A stretch of DNA of 64,000 nt, from the NCBI GenBank assembly GCA_038316435.1, contig JBBQAQ010000018.1, positions 1 through 64,000 on the forward strand, read 5' to 3'. The stretch's first letter is position 1. Each line of letters opens with the position of its first letter. Positions 56,822 through 64,000 of the stretch are shown here, piece after piece. The translations under genes were made by a program, and so were the position numbers. Below the pieces are notes generated by a model. The model was not told the origin of the DNA. It searched no databases and saw only the letters and a program-made list of their open reading frames with translations. The stretch comes from JACJXF01 sp038316435 (GTDB taxonomy: Bacteria > Bacteroidota > Bacteroidia > Bacteroidales > GCA-2748055).

Positions 56822-56868
56822 AGACAAGCCCCTCTCTCTTGGGGGAAGGGTTGGGCTGGGGCAATGAA
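56822..56868 (-). repeat. Dispersed GC-rich hairpin repeat, inverted partial copy B'
   Basis: The reverse complement starts TTGCCCCAGCCCAACCC and ends AGAGGGGCTTGTCT, a shorter and more diverged version of copy B, in inverted orientation about 145 bases downstream. The 56521-56939 gap holds no gene. Confidence 0.7.
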
Positions 56869-56939
56869 TTGCAGAATAAATAATTGTTTTTCATTGATTT
56901 CAACCTCCAACTAATTTAAATTAACTTAAAAATCTTACC

Positions 56940-57782
56940 ATGCTTACACGTCGCAATTTTATTAAGTCATCCGCACTCACAACTGCAGGATTATTGTTAC
57001 TTCAGCATAATTCATTTGCCTCTGCAGGGAATAAGCTGAATATCGGATATATCAGTGGTATCATTGGAAATGAGCTGAAAGGCGATTGGAAAGATGTCCT
57101 TAAAAAGACAGTTGATTTTGGTTTTACTGAAATTGAACTGGGAAAATATCTTGGGGATTCTGCATCCGATTTTCTTAAATATTGCGGTCAGATAGGCATC
57201 ACTCCAGTTGCGGGCGGAGTGCCCTTTGCCAACAATCCGGAAGAATTGAAGAAAAAACTTGAGGACCTGTCTGCATTGGGAATAAAATACGCAGTAGTTT
57301 ATTGGCCTTGGAATGGTGGAGGCCCCTTCATGCTTGAAGATTGTAAAAAAAGCGCGGGTATTTTAAATTCCATGGGCGAAGTTTGCAAATCTCAGGGAAT
57401 GGAACTCTGCTGGCATAATCATGATAAGGAATTTGCAACCATGGAGGAAGGTACTCCTTTCGAATTCCTGATGAATAACACCGATAAGGATCTGGTAAAA
57501 TGCGAACTCGATGTGTTCTGGGTACAAAAAGGTGGAGCCAATCCTCTCGAAATTCTTAAAAAATATGAAGGCCGTTTCAGAATTCTACACTTAAAAGACA
57601 TGACTGGAGACGATCGTCGGACATTCGAATGTGTGGGAAGCGGAATAATCGATTTCCCGGCAATTTTGAAAGAAGCACAGAAACAGGGAATCAAACATTT
57701 TATGCTCGAGTATGATAATGTTGTAGATGGAATGACTTGTCTTAAAACAAGCGGTCAATATCTAAAATCATTAACTCTTTAA
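56940..57782 (+). CDS. Tat-exported sugar phosphate isomerase/epimerase-like protein
   Basis: A 280-residue AP-endonuclease-2-fold TIM barrel with a Tat-like start (TRRNFIKSSALTTAGLLLL). Metal-site style residues are present: WHNHDKEF near 160, KCELDVFW near 190, LHLKDM near 218 and MLEYDNV near 260. The family includes sugar isomerases and epimerases; exported versions often accompany Gfo/Idh/MocA proteins. It is nine bases upstream of the next isomerase-like gene, hence one operon. Confidence 0.8.
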   Translation: MLTRRNFIKSSALTTAGLLLLQHNSFASAGNKLNIGYISGIIGNELKGDWKDVLKKTVDFGFTEIELGKYLGDSASDFLKYCGQIGITPVAGGVPFANNPEELKKKLEDLSALGIKYAVVYWPWNGGGPFMLEDCKKSAGILNSMGEVCKSQGMELCWHNHDKEFATMEEGTPFEFLMNNTDKDLVKCELDVFWVQKGGANPLEILKKYEGRFRILHLKDMTGDDRRTFECVGSGIIDFPAILKEAQKQGIKHFMLEYDNVVDGMTCLKTSGQYLKSLTL

Positions 57783-57791
57783 TTACTTTTC

Positions 57792-58712
57792 ATGAACCGT
57801 AGGGAACTTTTTAAAACTGCCGGACTTGCAGGTGCGGCAGCCTTTTTACCTTCATTTAGTCTTTCTTCTTCTATTCGGGGGGATAGTAATTTTCGTTTCT
57901 GTCTGAACACTAGCACAATCAAAGGTCAATCCCAAGGCCTCTTGAAAAATATTGAAATTGCTTCGAAAGCCGGATATGACGGTATCGAACTCTGGGTCGA
58001 AGATGTGAGAAATTATAAAGCCAAAGGGAATTCACTCTCCGATTTAAAAAAATATATCACCGATTATGGTATCCGGGTTGAAAATGCAATTGGTTTTGCT
58101 TCTTGTTTTGTTAACGACAACGAACAAAGAAAGGCTGCTATGATTTCAATGCAGTCGGATATGGAACTCATGGCTGAAATAGGATGCACAAGGATAGCAG
58201 CTCCCCCGGCAGGACTGAAAAAAGAAGCCATGCCCGATTTAAATACCTATGGTGAAAGATATAGGCAAGTCATTGATCTGGGTCGAAAAACCGGCGTTAT
58301 GCCGCAACTCGAATTCTGGGGAGCCTCGGAAACCCTTTGCCAGTTTGGACAGGCGTTGATGGTCGCTTCTTCAGCAAATGACGCTGAGGTCAGAATTCTG
58401 GCAGACGCATACCACATGTTCAGGGGCAATTCTGGTTTCGAGGGACTAAAAATGGTGAGCGGAAATCTTATCGAAATTTTCCATGTAAATGATTATCCCG
58501 GAAGTATTGAGCGCGAAAAACTAACCGATGCTGATCGGGTTTTTCCGGGAGATGGAATTGCTCCTCTAAAACAGATTTTTTCTGACTTGAAAAAGATGGG
58601 TGGCACAAAAGTTCTTTCTTTGGAATTATTTAATACCGCTTATTGGAAACTAGACCCATTTGAAGTTGCAAGTGAGGGATTAAAAAAAATGAAGGCATTG
58701 GTAAGTGGATAG
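57792..58712 (+). CDS. Second sugar phosphate isomerase/epimerase-like protein
   Basis: A 306-residue TIM barrel of the same superfamily. The start MNRRELFKTAGLAGAAAFLPSF is Tat-like with RR, though weaker. Metal-site candidates are E in QLEFWGAS, D/H in LADAYHMF, H in EIFHVNDYP and E in LSLELFN. It is coupled to the preceding gene by a nine-base gap. The two isomerase-like proteins plus the oxidoreductase could form a periplasmic oxidation/epimerisation route for released sugars; the substrate is unknown. Confidence 0.78.
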   Translation: MNRRELFKTAGLAGAAAFLPSFSLSSSIRGDSNFRFCLNTSTIKGQSQGLLKNIEIASKAGYDGIELWVEDVRNYKAKGNSLSDLKKYITDYGIRVENAIGFASCFVNDNEQRKAAMISMQSDMELMAEIGCTRIAAPPAGLKKEAMPDLNTYGERYRQVIDLGRKTGVMPQLEFWGASETLCQFGQALMVASSANDAEVRILADAYHMFRGNSGFEGLKMVSGNLIEIFHVNDYPGSIEREKLTDADRVFPGDGIAPLKQIFSDLKKMGGTKVLSLELFNTAYWKLDPFEVASEGLKKMKALVSG

Positions 58713-59245
58713 CCTAAAATGCTTATTGAGTTCCTTTGAACTCAAACCCCTTTGCACGCAGTCGCTAAGTCGATGCCTAAAGCAGCAAAATTATCTTTTG
58801 TACCTAGGATAATAGATACATATCACCAATATCCGCCCCTATATTGAGCGTTGCATTATAAGAGCCCCGAACCGAGTTTACGAGCTCGCCGAAGGCAACG
58901 GGTTAACCAGGATTTATTATAACTATGTCAAGCTTATATCACATAATCTTCGGGACAAAGGAAGGTAAATCTACTCGGTCACAAGAACATATATAAAATC
59001 TTTATGGGTATACCAGGAATAATTTAACTTAAAATTGGGGCTTCCTCAAAAAATTCTATGTCGAATTGCAAGTACGAATATACCAGGGATTTAAAGGTCG
59101 AACAGGAATTTGTAATGACGATTATCAACTATCTTTATTGCCAGAATATTTTTGAACAAACTCCAGAGAATTAAGGTGCCTGTAATAAAAAAAATAAAAA
59201 AAATAAAAAAGTCCATAAATTTTAACTTTATTTGCAGCCTTAATT
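58713..59245. other. Gene-free spacer with a degenerate coding fragment
   Basis: No intact gene. An open stretch on the plus strand at about 58816-58968 reads YIERCIIRAPNRVYELAEG then LTRIYYNYVKLISHN. It has no start codon, and part of its DNA (GAACCGA, GCTCGC.GAAGGCAA) resembles the spacer at about 39229-39268. It is probably the scar of a mobile or repeated element; not identified. Confidence 0.3.
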
Positions 59246-59321
59246 CGGCTCGTAGCTCAGCTGGTAGAGCACGTGACTCTTAATCATGGGGTCGAGGGTT
59301 CGATCCCCTCCGAGCCGACCA
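59246..59321 (+). tRNA. tRNA-Lys(CTT)
   Basis: A 76-base cloverleaf: acceptor CGGCTCG (59246-59252) pairs with CGAGCCG (59311-59317), followed by A and an encoded CCA. D-arm GCTC/GAGC. The anticodon loop CTCTTAA gives anticodon CTT. T-arm GAGGG-TTCGATC-CCCTC. All arms are intact. It stands alone between the Tat isomerase group and a hypothetical gene. Confidence 0.95.
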
Positions 59322-59381
59322 GCTAACTTCCTGATTTTGTTGAAAATTCCGTTCTAAAATTCTTGATTAAACCTGGCGAGT

Positions 59382-59415
59382 GATTTCCGAAAGCAAAGAC
59401 GAGTTTTCGGAAATC
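59382..59415. repeat. Perfect 11-bp inverted repeat downstream of the tRNA
   Basis: GATTTCCGAAA (59382-59392) and TTTCGGAAATC (59405-59415) form a strong stem with a 12-base loop. There is no T-run, so a simple terminator is unlikely. It could be a structured RNA end or an element scar. Confidence 0.6.
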
Positions 59416-59508
59416 CAAGGGTTTGACTGAACAAATTCTCTCTCCCAAAGTTATAAATTCTGAAAAACGCACAATAAATCAAAGTATAGAAATCCCAAAA
59501 AACAAAGT

Positions 59509-60291
59509 ATGAGAAATCTTATTTTCCTTTTTTTGATCGCCTCCTTTTCTTTTGCCAGCGGACAAAGTTTACCCGAAGGCGTTACTATGGTTACTCAGGC
59601 CTGCACTCAGACACAAGGTCTGTTTAGTCACAATTTTTACAGAAACAATGAAGTTATTGCCATCATTGAGCCAACTGGTTGCAATTATGGATATTTCGAA
59701 GAAGAAAATCCTGTAATATCCTACAATGCAGATTTTTATATGGCTTATAAAAAAGATACTTTTGCCACTGAAAGTGAAGCAATTGCATGGCTAACAAAAG
59801 CAATATCAGACTATTATAAACCAGTAGTAATCGACAAATGGCAAACACTCGAATCCTCAATCCCAAAGCTAAGCCTTGAATATCCTGCAAACTGGACATT
59901 CAGACCCGACAACACCGACTCATTTTTTGGTAGCAAAAGCGCCAAAAACAACAAAATCACTATTATGGTGCCAACACCCGGTGGCCCATCTGAAATATTT
60001 CTGATTGTAAGAACTCCAAATACTGAGAAACTCAGTACAGCTAAGGTCATGGATTGGACCGCAATGTGGATAAGAGATTTGAATTTTAAAACCAATCCGG
60101 CTAAGGATATTATTATCGGTGGAAAAACATTCAAAACCGTGAGTAATACCTTCATGTCCCAAATGGTTCAGCATCACTACTGGTATGCTGACAGTGAGGA
60201 AATCATTTATATTAATTATAATATGCTGAAAGAGGAAAAAATATGGTATCCGGTTGTTTTGGAAGAAATTCTGAAGAGTATCAAATTATAA
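59509..60291 (+). CDS. Hypothetical secreted protein
   Basis: A 260-residue protein with a signal peptide (SFASGQ). Residues 25-100 form a small Cys-containing region (ACTQTQG, PTGCNYG). Residues 105-260 resemble a PsbP/Mog1-like beta domain (SLEYPANWTFRPDN, FKTVSNTF, YYWYADSEEIIYINYNM). No enzymatic motif. It is likely periplasmic, with a function that cannot be named. Confidence 0.6.
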   Translation: MRNLIFLFLIASFSFASGQSLPEGVTMVTQACTQTQGLFSHNFYRNNEVIAIIEPTGCNYGYFEEENPVISYNADFYMAYKKDTFATESEAIAWLTKAISDYYKPVVIDKWQTLESSIPKLSLEYPANWTFRPDNTDSFFGSKSAKNNKITIMVPTPGGPSEIFLIVRTPNTEKLSTAKVMDWTAMWIRDLNFKTNPAKDIIIGGKTFKTVSNTFMSQMVQHHYWYADSEEIIYINYNMLKEEKIWYPVVLEEILKSIKL

Positions 60292-60314
60292 TTCCATTCA
60301 TCCAGTAATAATTT

Positions 60315-60902
60315 TCACCTTTTTCTCTTAAGAAGCCATTGGTTTCCTTTAAAACACAGATACGACGACCCCGCCCCGATAAAAGCCCCCATCAAAACAT
60401 CACTCGGGTAATGAATACCCAGATCCATCCGGGAATACCCTACAGCTCCTGCCCAGGCGAACGAAGGAGTAATAATATACCATTTAGGAAATGCCAGGCT
60501 TAATGAAGTGGCAAGGGCAAATGCATCTGAAGTATGACCCGAAGGGAAGGAAGGACTTCCAGCCGGGGCAGCTTTTTCAATATATGGATAAGTAATAAAC
60601 GGACGTGTCCTATTTATGCCATATTTTAATACACTTGTTATAATTGCAGAGGTTAAAACAGAAACTCCTATGCACAATGATTTCCGGATTAGTACAGAAT
60701 CTTTTTTCACCATTCCAAAACTGAATAACAAAACCGGTGTGCCAATTACCAGGGGGGTCACAGAATTTGAAATCCCTCTGAAAGCGCCATCAAGATTTGT
60801 ATTACGGTTAAGGTTTATATTTCTCAGAATATCTATGTCAATATTTTGCGCTGATATTGAAATCAGCGGGAATAACAATAAAATAATAATGAATTTTTTC
60901 AT
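60315..60902 (-). CDS. PAP2-family phosphatase (secreted or membrane-bound)
   Basis: A 195-residue PAP2 protein. All three acid-phosphatase motifs are present: KYGINRTRP (KxxxxxxRP), SFPSGHTSD (PSGH) and YSRMDLGIHYPSDV (SRxxxxxHxxxD). It removes phosphate from lipid or small substrates such as undecaprenyl pyrophosphate or phosphatidic acid. Hydrophobic helices and a signal-like start place it in the envelope. The ATG at 60902 gives a clean signal; an ATG at 60914 is also possible. Confidence 0.88.
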   Translation of the reverse strand: MKKFIIILLLFPLISISAQNIDIDILRNINLNRNTNLDGAFRGISNSVTPLVIGTPVLLFSFGMVKKDSVLIRKSLCIGVSVLTSAIITSVLKYGINRTRPFITYPYIEKAAPAGSPSFPSGHTSDAFALATSLSLAFPKWYIITPSFAWAGAVGYSRMDLGIHYPSDVLMGAFIGAGSSYLCFKGNQWLLKRKR

Positions 60903-60984
60903 TCCATTGATCATTTTTCAAAACACCGCAATTTGAATTAAAATTTCATGCTTTCAAAATATGGTCAAAGATTACTGATTATTT

Positions 60985-61253
60985 AGACAGTTGTAACTAT
61001 TCAGCAACTTAAAACTATGCCACAGATTATTCACAGATTAATCATTTTCAAAGGTGTTCATGAGTACGCTTCGCTCAGTTCACAGATTTCAACAATAAAA
61101 TAACAATGAAAAATTTTCACAGATAATCAGATTAATAAATTAATCAGATTCATTCGCGAAGCGAATGTTCTGTGACAATTATTTGTGTTTGAGAGACCTT
61201 TTAATCTGTGAATCTGTGGCTTATTTAATTATTGCTGAATAGTTGCAGACAGT
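60985..61253. repeat. MITE-like element with inverted ends
   Basis: The left end AACTATTCAGCAA (60995-61007) and right end TTGCTGAATAGTT (61232-61244) are inverted. Inside, GCCACAGATT..TCACAGATT and AATCTGTGAATCTGTGGC are also inverted. A CATTCGCGAAGCGAATG palindrome sits in the interior (about 61151-61167). There is no coding content. It fills most of the 60915-61331 gap. Confidence 0.7.
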
Positions 61254-61331
61254 TTAATAAATATCAGGTAAATTGTGATTTAATTTGCGCATTTAATAAG
61301 CCGCATAAAATATCCCTAATAATTCACAAAA

Positions 61332-62582
61332 ATGGAAAGACGTAATTTCATTAAGCAAGCAGCTACAATTGCTGCTGCCAGCCAGGTTGGACTTTTAACC
61401 GGTCAAAGCGAAACATTTGCTTCCGGGCTTCAAAATAGCAGAAAACCTAAAATTAAGAATCCGAGAGCTATTACCATGTGGGATTTCTCCTGGCTTGAAC
61501 GTCGCTGGCCGGGTGCCGGCTACGAAGACTGGGACAAAGCCCTGAATGAGCTTGTTGACCGGGGTTATAATGCCGTTCGTATCGATGCCTACCCTCACCT
61601 TGTTGCCGAAAACCCAACAAAAGAATATACCCTTACACCGGTCTGGAATACCCAGATGTGGGGAAGCCCCGACATTAACAAAGTTATTGTTCAGCCCTCT
61701 CTGAATACCTTCATTTCAAAATGTAAAGACAGGGATATCAAGGTCGGTCTTTCATGCTGGTATCGCCAGGATACGGATATGGTTCTGATGAAAATTGAAG
61801 GACCGGAAAAAATGGCCGAAAACTGGATTAAAACTCTCGAAAGTATTGCAAAAGATGGATTACTTGACAATATATTATATGTTGACCTGTGCAATGAATG
61901 GCCCGGTGATATCTGGTGTCCGTATTTCAAAAACGATCCCCCGGAAAAAACCTGGGGATACTGGCATACTCAAAAGTCTATGGATTTTATGAAAAAGTCT
62001 ATTGAACTGGTAAAAATGGCTTATCCCCAGCTCCCTTATTGCTATTCATATACAAATGGAGAACCGAAATTGTATGCAGAGATACCTTTACCCTTTTTCG
62101 ATCTATTGGAACATCACATCTGGATGTCACAGCTGAACGATGGGGAATACGATAAAGCAATGGGCTACAAGTATGATCGCTTCTCCCCGGAAAGCTATAA
62201 AAATATGGTTGCCAACTACGAAAAAGCTTATAATGAAAGAAAAACATACTGGCAGAAATTACTTAGCGATGAAATTCAACTGGTTGCCCGATCTGCCAAA
62301 GTTGCCAACCAACCACTGATCACTACCGAGTGTTGGGGAATTGTGGATTTTAAAGACTGGCCGCTTCTCAAATGGGATATCATTAAGGAACTCGGAGAAC
62401 TTGGAGTTCAAACTGCGGCTGCAACCGGGCAGTGGCTCGCCATTGCAACAAGCAATTTTGCCGGGCCCCAATTTGTTGGGATGTGGAGGGATGTTGAGTA
62501 TCATAAGCGATTGACCTCCTTAATTAAGAATTCCGCCATAAACAAAGAAATTGAAAACTCGAAACTGGCTGGTCGACTTTAA
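61332..62582 (+). CDS. Tat-exported GH5-like clan GH-A glycosidase
   Basis: A 416-residue protein with a Tat signal (ERRNFIKQAATIAAASQVG). The TIM barrel opens MWDFSWLERRWPGAGYEDWDKALNEL then NAVRIDAYPHL. E189 in DLCNEWPGD is the likely acid/base and E333 in TTECWGIVDF the likely nucleophile. This pattern is clan GH-A, closest to GH5-type cellulase-fold proteins, but the exact family is unclear. Export by Tat is unusual for a glycosidase and matches the other Tat proteins nearby. It is probably periplasmic. It lies 86 bases before mpl, without evidence of shared control. Confidence 0.65.
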   Translation: MERRNFIKQAATIAAASQVGLLTGQSETFASGLQNSRKPKIKNPRAITMWDFSWLERRWPGAGYEDWDKALNELVDRGYNAVRIDAYPHLVAENPTKEYTLTPVWNTQMWGSPDINKVIVQPSLNTFISKCKDRDIKVGLSCWYRQDTDMVLMKIEGPEKMAENWIKTLESIAKDGLLDNILYVDLCNEWPGDIWCPYFKNDPPEKTWGYWHTQKSMDFMKKSIELVKMAYPQLPYCYSYTNGEPKLYAEIPLPFFDLLEHHIWMSQLNDGEYDKAMGYKYDRFSPESYKNMVANYEKAYNERKTYWQKLLSDEIQLVARSAKVANQPLITTECWGIVDFKDWPLLKWDIIKELGELGVQTAAATGQWLAIATSNFAGPQFVGMWRDVEYHKRLTSLIKNSAINKEIENSKLAGRL

Positions 62583-62668
62583 GGATTGCCAAAACCACAA
62601 ATAAACCAAATTCACAAAAAATTGTTACTTTGTTAGTTGAATAAATTGCACTTTTTTAAAACAACTAA

Positions 62669-64000
62669 ATGAGAATCCACTTCATAGCCATTGGCGGCGC
62701 GGTAATGCACAATCTGGCCATCGCCCTATATAAAAAAACTTATACCATAACAGGATCTGATGATGAGATTTTTGAACCCTCACTCTCCCGGTTGGATAAA
62801 TATGGCCTTTTACCCGAAAAATGGGGATGGGACCCCGATCGCATCTCCCATGAAATCGATGCAATTATACTAGGAATGCATGCAAGGGAAGATAATCCGG
62901 AACTTATCCGAGCCAGAGAATTGAACCTTAAGATTTATTCTTTCCCCGAATACCTCTACGAACAAACGAAAAACAAAACCAGAGTGGTGCTCGCCGGAAG
63001 TCATGGGAAAACAACACTTACTTCCATGATCATGCATGCTTTGCGGGAAAACGGTTTTCAGTTTGATTATATGGTTGGTTCTGTTTTAGAGGGATTCGAT
63101 ACCATGGTGGAACTAAATGATGCGAACAAAATAGCCATCTTCGAAGGTGATGAATACCTGACTTCCCCAATTGATCTGCGTCCGAAGTTTCATCTTTATA
63201 AACCAAATATCAGTCTTATTACAGGGATAGCCTGGGATCATGTTAATGTTTTCCCAAGCTTCGAAAATTACCTTAGTCAGTTTGAGATTTTTGCATCCAT
63301 GACCTCCGATTCACTGGTTTATTTCGGGGGAGACGTTTATGCCACAGAAATAGCTGAAAAAAATAAAAATAGAATTGCTACAATTCCTTATTCTGAGCTA
63401 ATTTCCTGCGTCACAGATAATCTTTCATTAGTGGTTCATGAAGCGACAGCGGTAAGTCTGAGTATTTTCGGCAGACACAACATGCAGAATCTTGCCGGTG
63501 CCATGCAGGTTTGTAAAATGCTTGGTTTGAAAGATGCTGATTTTTTAACATCAATGTCTACTTTCAGGGGAGCGGCGCGAAGACAGGAGCTTCTGGCAAA
63601 GAACGGAAACCGTATGGTATACCTTGACTTTGCTCATGCCCCTTCAAAAGTTATAGCAACGGTTCAGGCATTCAGGGAACAATATCAAGGAAAGAAATTG
63701 ATTGCATGTCTCGAACTGCACACATTCAGCAGTCTGAGTGCTGAGTTTCTGCCACAGTACAAAGGCAGCATGGATCAGGCTGATACCGCGATAGTCTTTT
63801 ACGACCCTGAAGTAGTAAAACATAAAAAGCTACCCGCTTTTCCACCTGAACTTGTAAAACAATCATTTGGTCGCGAAGACCTTATTGTGCTTCAGAAATC
63901 CGGTGATGTTGAACAAATCCTCTTAAATTCAACAGCAGAAAACAGCATTTTTCTTATTATGACATCTGGAAATTTTTCAGGACTTGATCTAAGAAAACTT
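62669..64000 (+). CDS. mpl: UDP-N-acetylmuramate:peptide ligase Mpl (3' end outside window)
   Basis: 444 codons are visible and the frame is open at the window end. It recycles murein tripeptide by joining it to UDP-MurNAc, using ATP, in the cytoplasm. Visible landmarks are the Mur-ligase opening IHFIAIGGAVMHNLA (MurC-like domain), the ATP-binding GSHGKTT at 110-116, EGDEYLTSPIDLRPKF, the DHVNVFPS block, GRHNMQN and the YLDFAHAPSKV segment. The family is usually about 450-460 residues, so only a few residues are missing. It is a housekeeping gene that marks the end of the accessory region. Confidence 0.88.
   Translation, partial: MRIHFIAIGGAVMHNLAIALYKKTYTITGSDDEIFEPSLSRLDKYGLLPEKWGWDPDRISHEIDAIILGMHAREDNPELIRARELNLKIYSFPEYLYEQTKNKTRVVLAGSHGKTTLTSMIMHALRENGFQFDYMVGSVLEGFDTMVELNDANKIAIFEGDEYLTSPIDLRPKFHLYKPNISLITGIAWDHVNVFPSFENYLSQFEIFASMTSDSLVYFGGDVYATEIAEKNKNRIATIPYSELISCVTDNLSLVVHEATAVSLSIFGRHNMQNLAGAMQVCKMLGLKDADFLTSMSTFRGAARRQELLAKNGNRMVYLDFAHAPSKVIATVQAFREQYQGKKLIACLELHTFSSLSAEFLPQYKGSMDQADTAIVFYDPEVVKHKKLPAFPPELVKQSFGREDLIVLQKSGDVEQILLNSTAENSIFLIMTSGNFSGLDLRKL

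Noticed and set aside
56499..56867. 122-residue frame overlapping the end of the oxidoreductase
   Set aside because: It runs through both hairpin repeats and AT-rich spacer; no protein-like composition.

Overview
The window looks like a chromosomal segment of a glycan-degrading member of the Bacteroidota, probably Bacteroidales or Marinilabiliales-like. The evidence is a SusC/SusD pair, a one-piece hybrid two-component regulator (HTCC), four proteins with type IX secretion (T9SS) C-terminal sorting domains, many lipoproteins, promoters with the TAnnTTTG -7 element of this phylum, and AT-rich spacers. No sulfatase or polysaccharide lyase is seen, which argues against a sulfated algal substrate.

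Layout. 1-45: 5' end of an outward-reading transposase. 211-3255: D-lyxose/mannose isomerase followed by a PfkB kinase fused to mannitol-1-phosphate dehydrogenase. 3390-10043: GH16, a gene remnant, then a rhamnose group (GH78-like rhamnosidase, GH28-like beta-helix protein, rhamnulose-1-phosphate aldolase). 10392-32291: core polysaccharide utilization locus (PUL), made of a DUF362/CBM9/T9SS protein and a 1927-residue T9SS GH51-like enzyme (operon 1), SusC, SusD, a surface lipoprotein and a tandem CBM9-like T9SS protein (operon 2), and the HTCC. 32756-39185: GH116, GH97 and GH43. 39305-42500: minus-strand non-PUL genes and two remnants. 42947-55067: second enzyme cluster (CE7-like esterase, clan GH-A lipoprotein, a six-hairpin-like protein, second GH16, a broken gene, GH106). 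55192-58712: three Tat-exported oxidoreductase/isomerase-like proteins. 59246: tRNA-Lys(CTT). 59509-64000: hypothetical protein, PAP2 phosphatase, GH5-like enzyme, and the start of mpl.

The most notable structure is a shared promoter architecture. Five promoters (before 10392, 19481, 32756, 38028 and 52146) carry two 14-bp half-sites related to AAAATAGCAAACCT. The half-sites are 21 bp apart, and the second ends exactly 20 bp before a TAnnTTTG-like box. This is the layout expected for a dimeric AraC-type activator. The only AraC-domain regulator in the window is the HTCC at 27804, so it is the natural candidate. The sites tie the SusCD operon, the T9SS operon and the GH116, GH43 and GH106 genes into one inferred regulon spanning about 42 kb.

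How the genes may work together (inference): T9SS enzymes and surface lipoproteins bind and cut a branched plant-type glycan. SusCD imports the fragments. Periplasmic GH97, GH43, GH116, GH78 and GH106 trim galactose, arabinose and rhamnose, and RhaD takes rhamnose into central metabolism. GH43_24-like exo-1,3-galactanase features, a retaining-type GH97, a GH51-like domain and two rhamnosidase families together suggest a rhamnose-capped arabinogalactan or similar gum. All assignments come from reading the sequence and translations; no database search was run.
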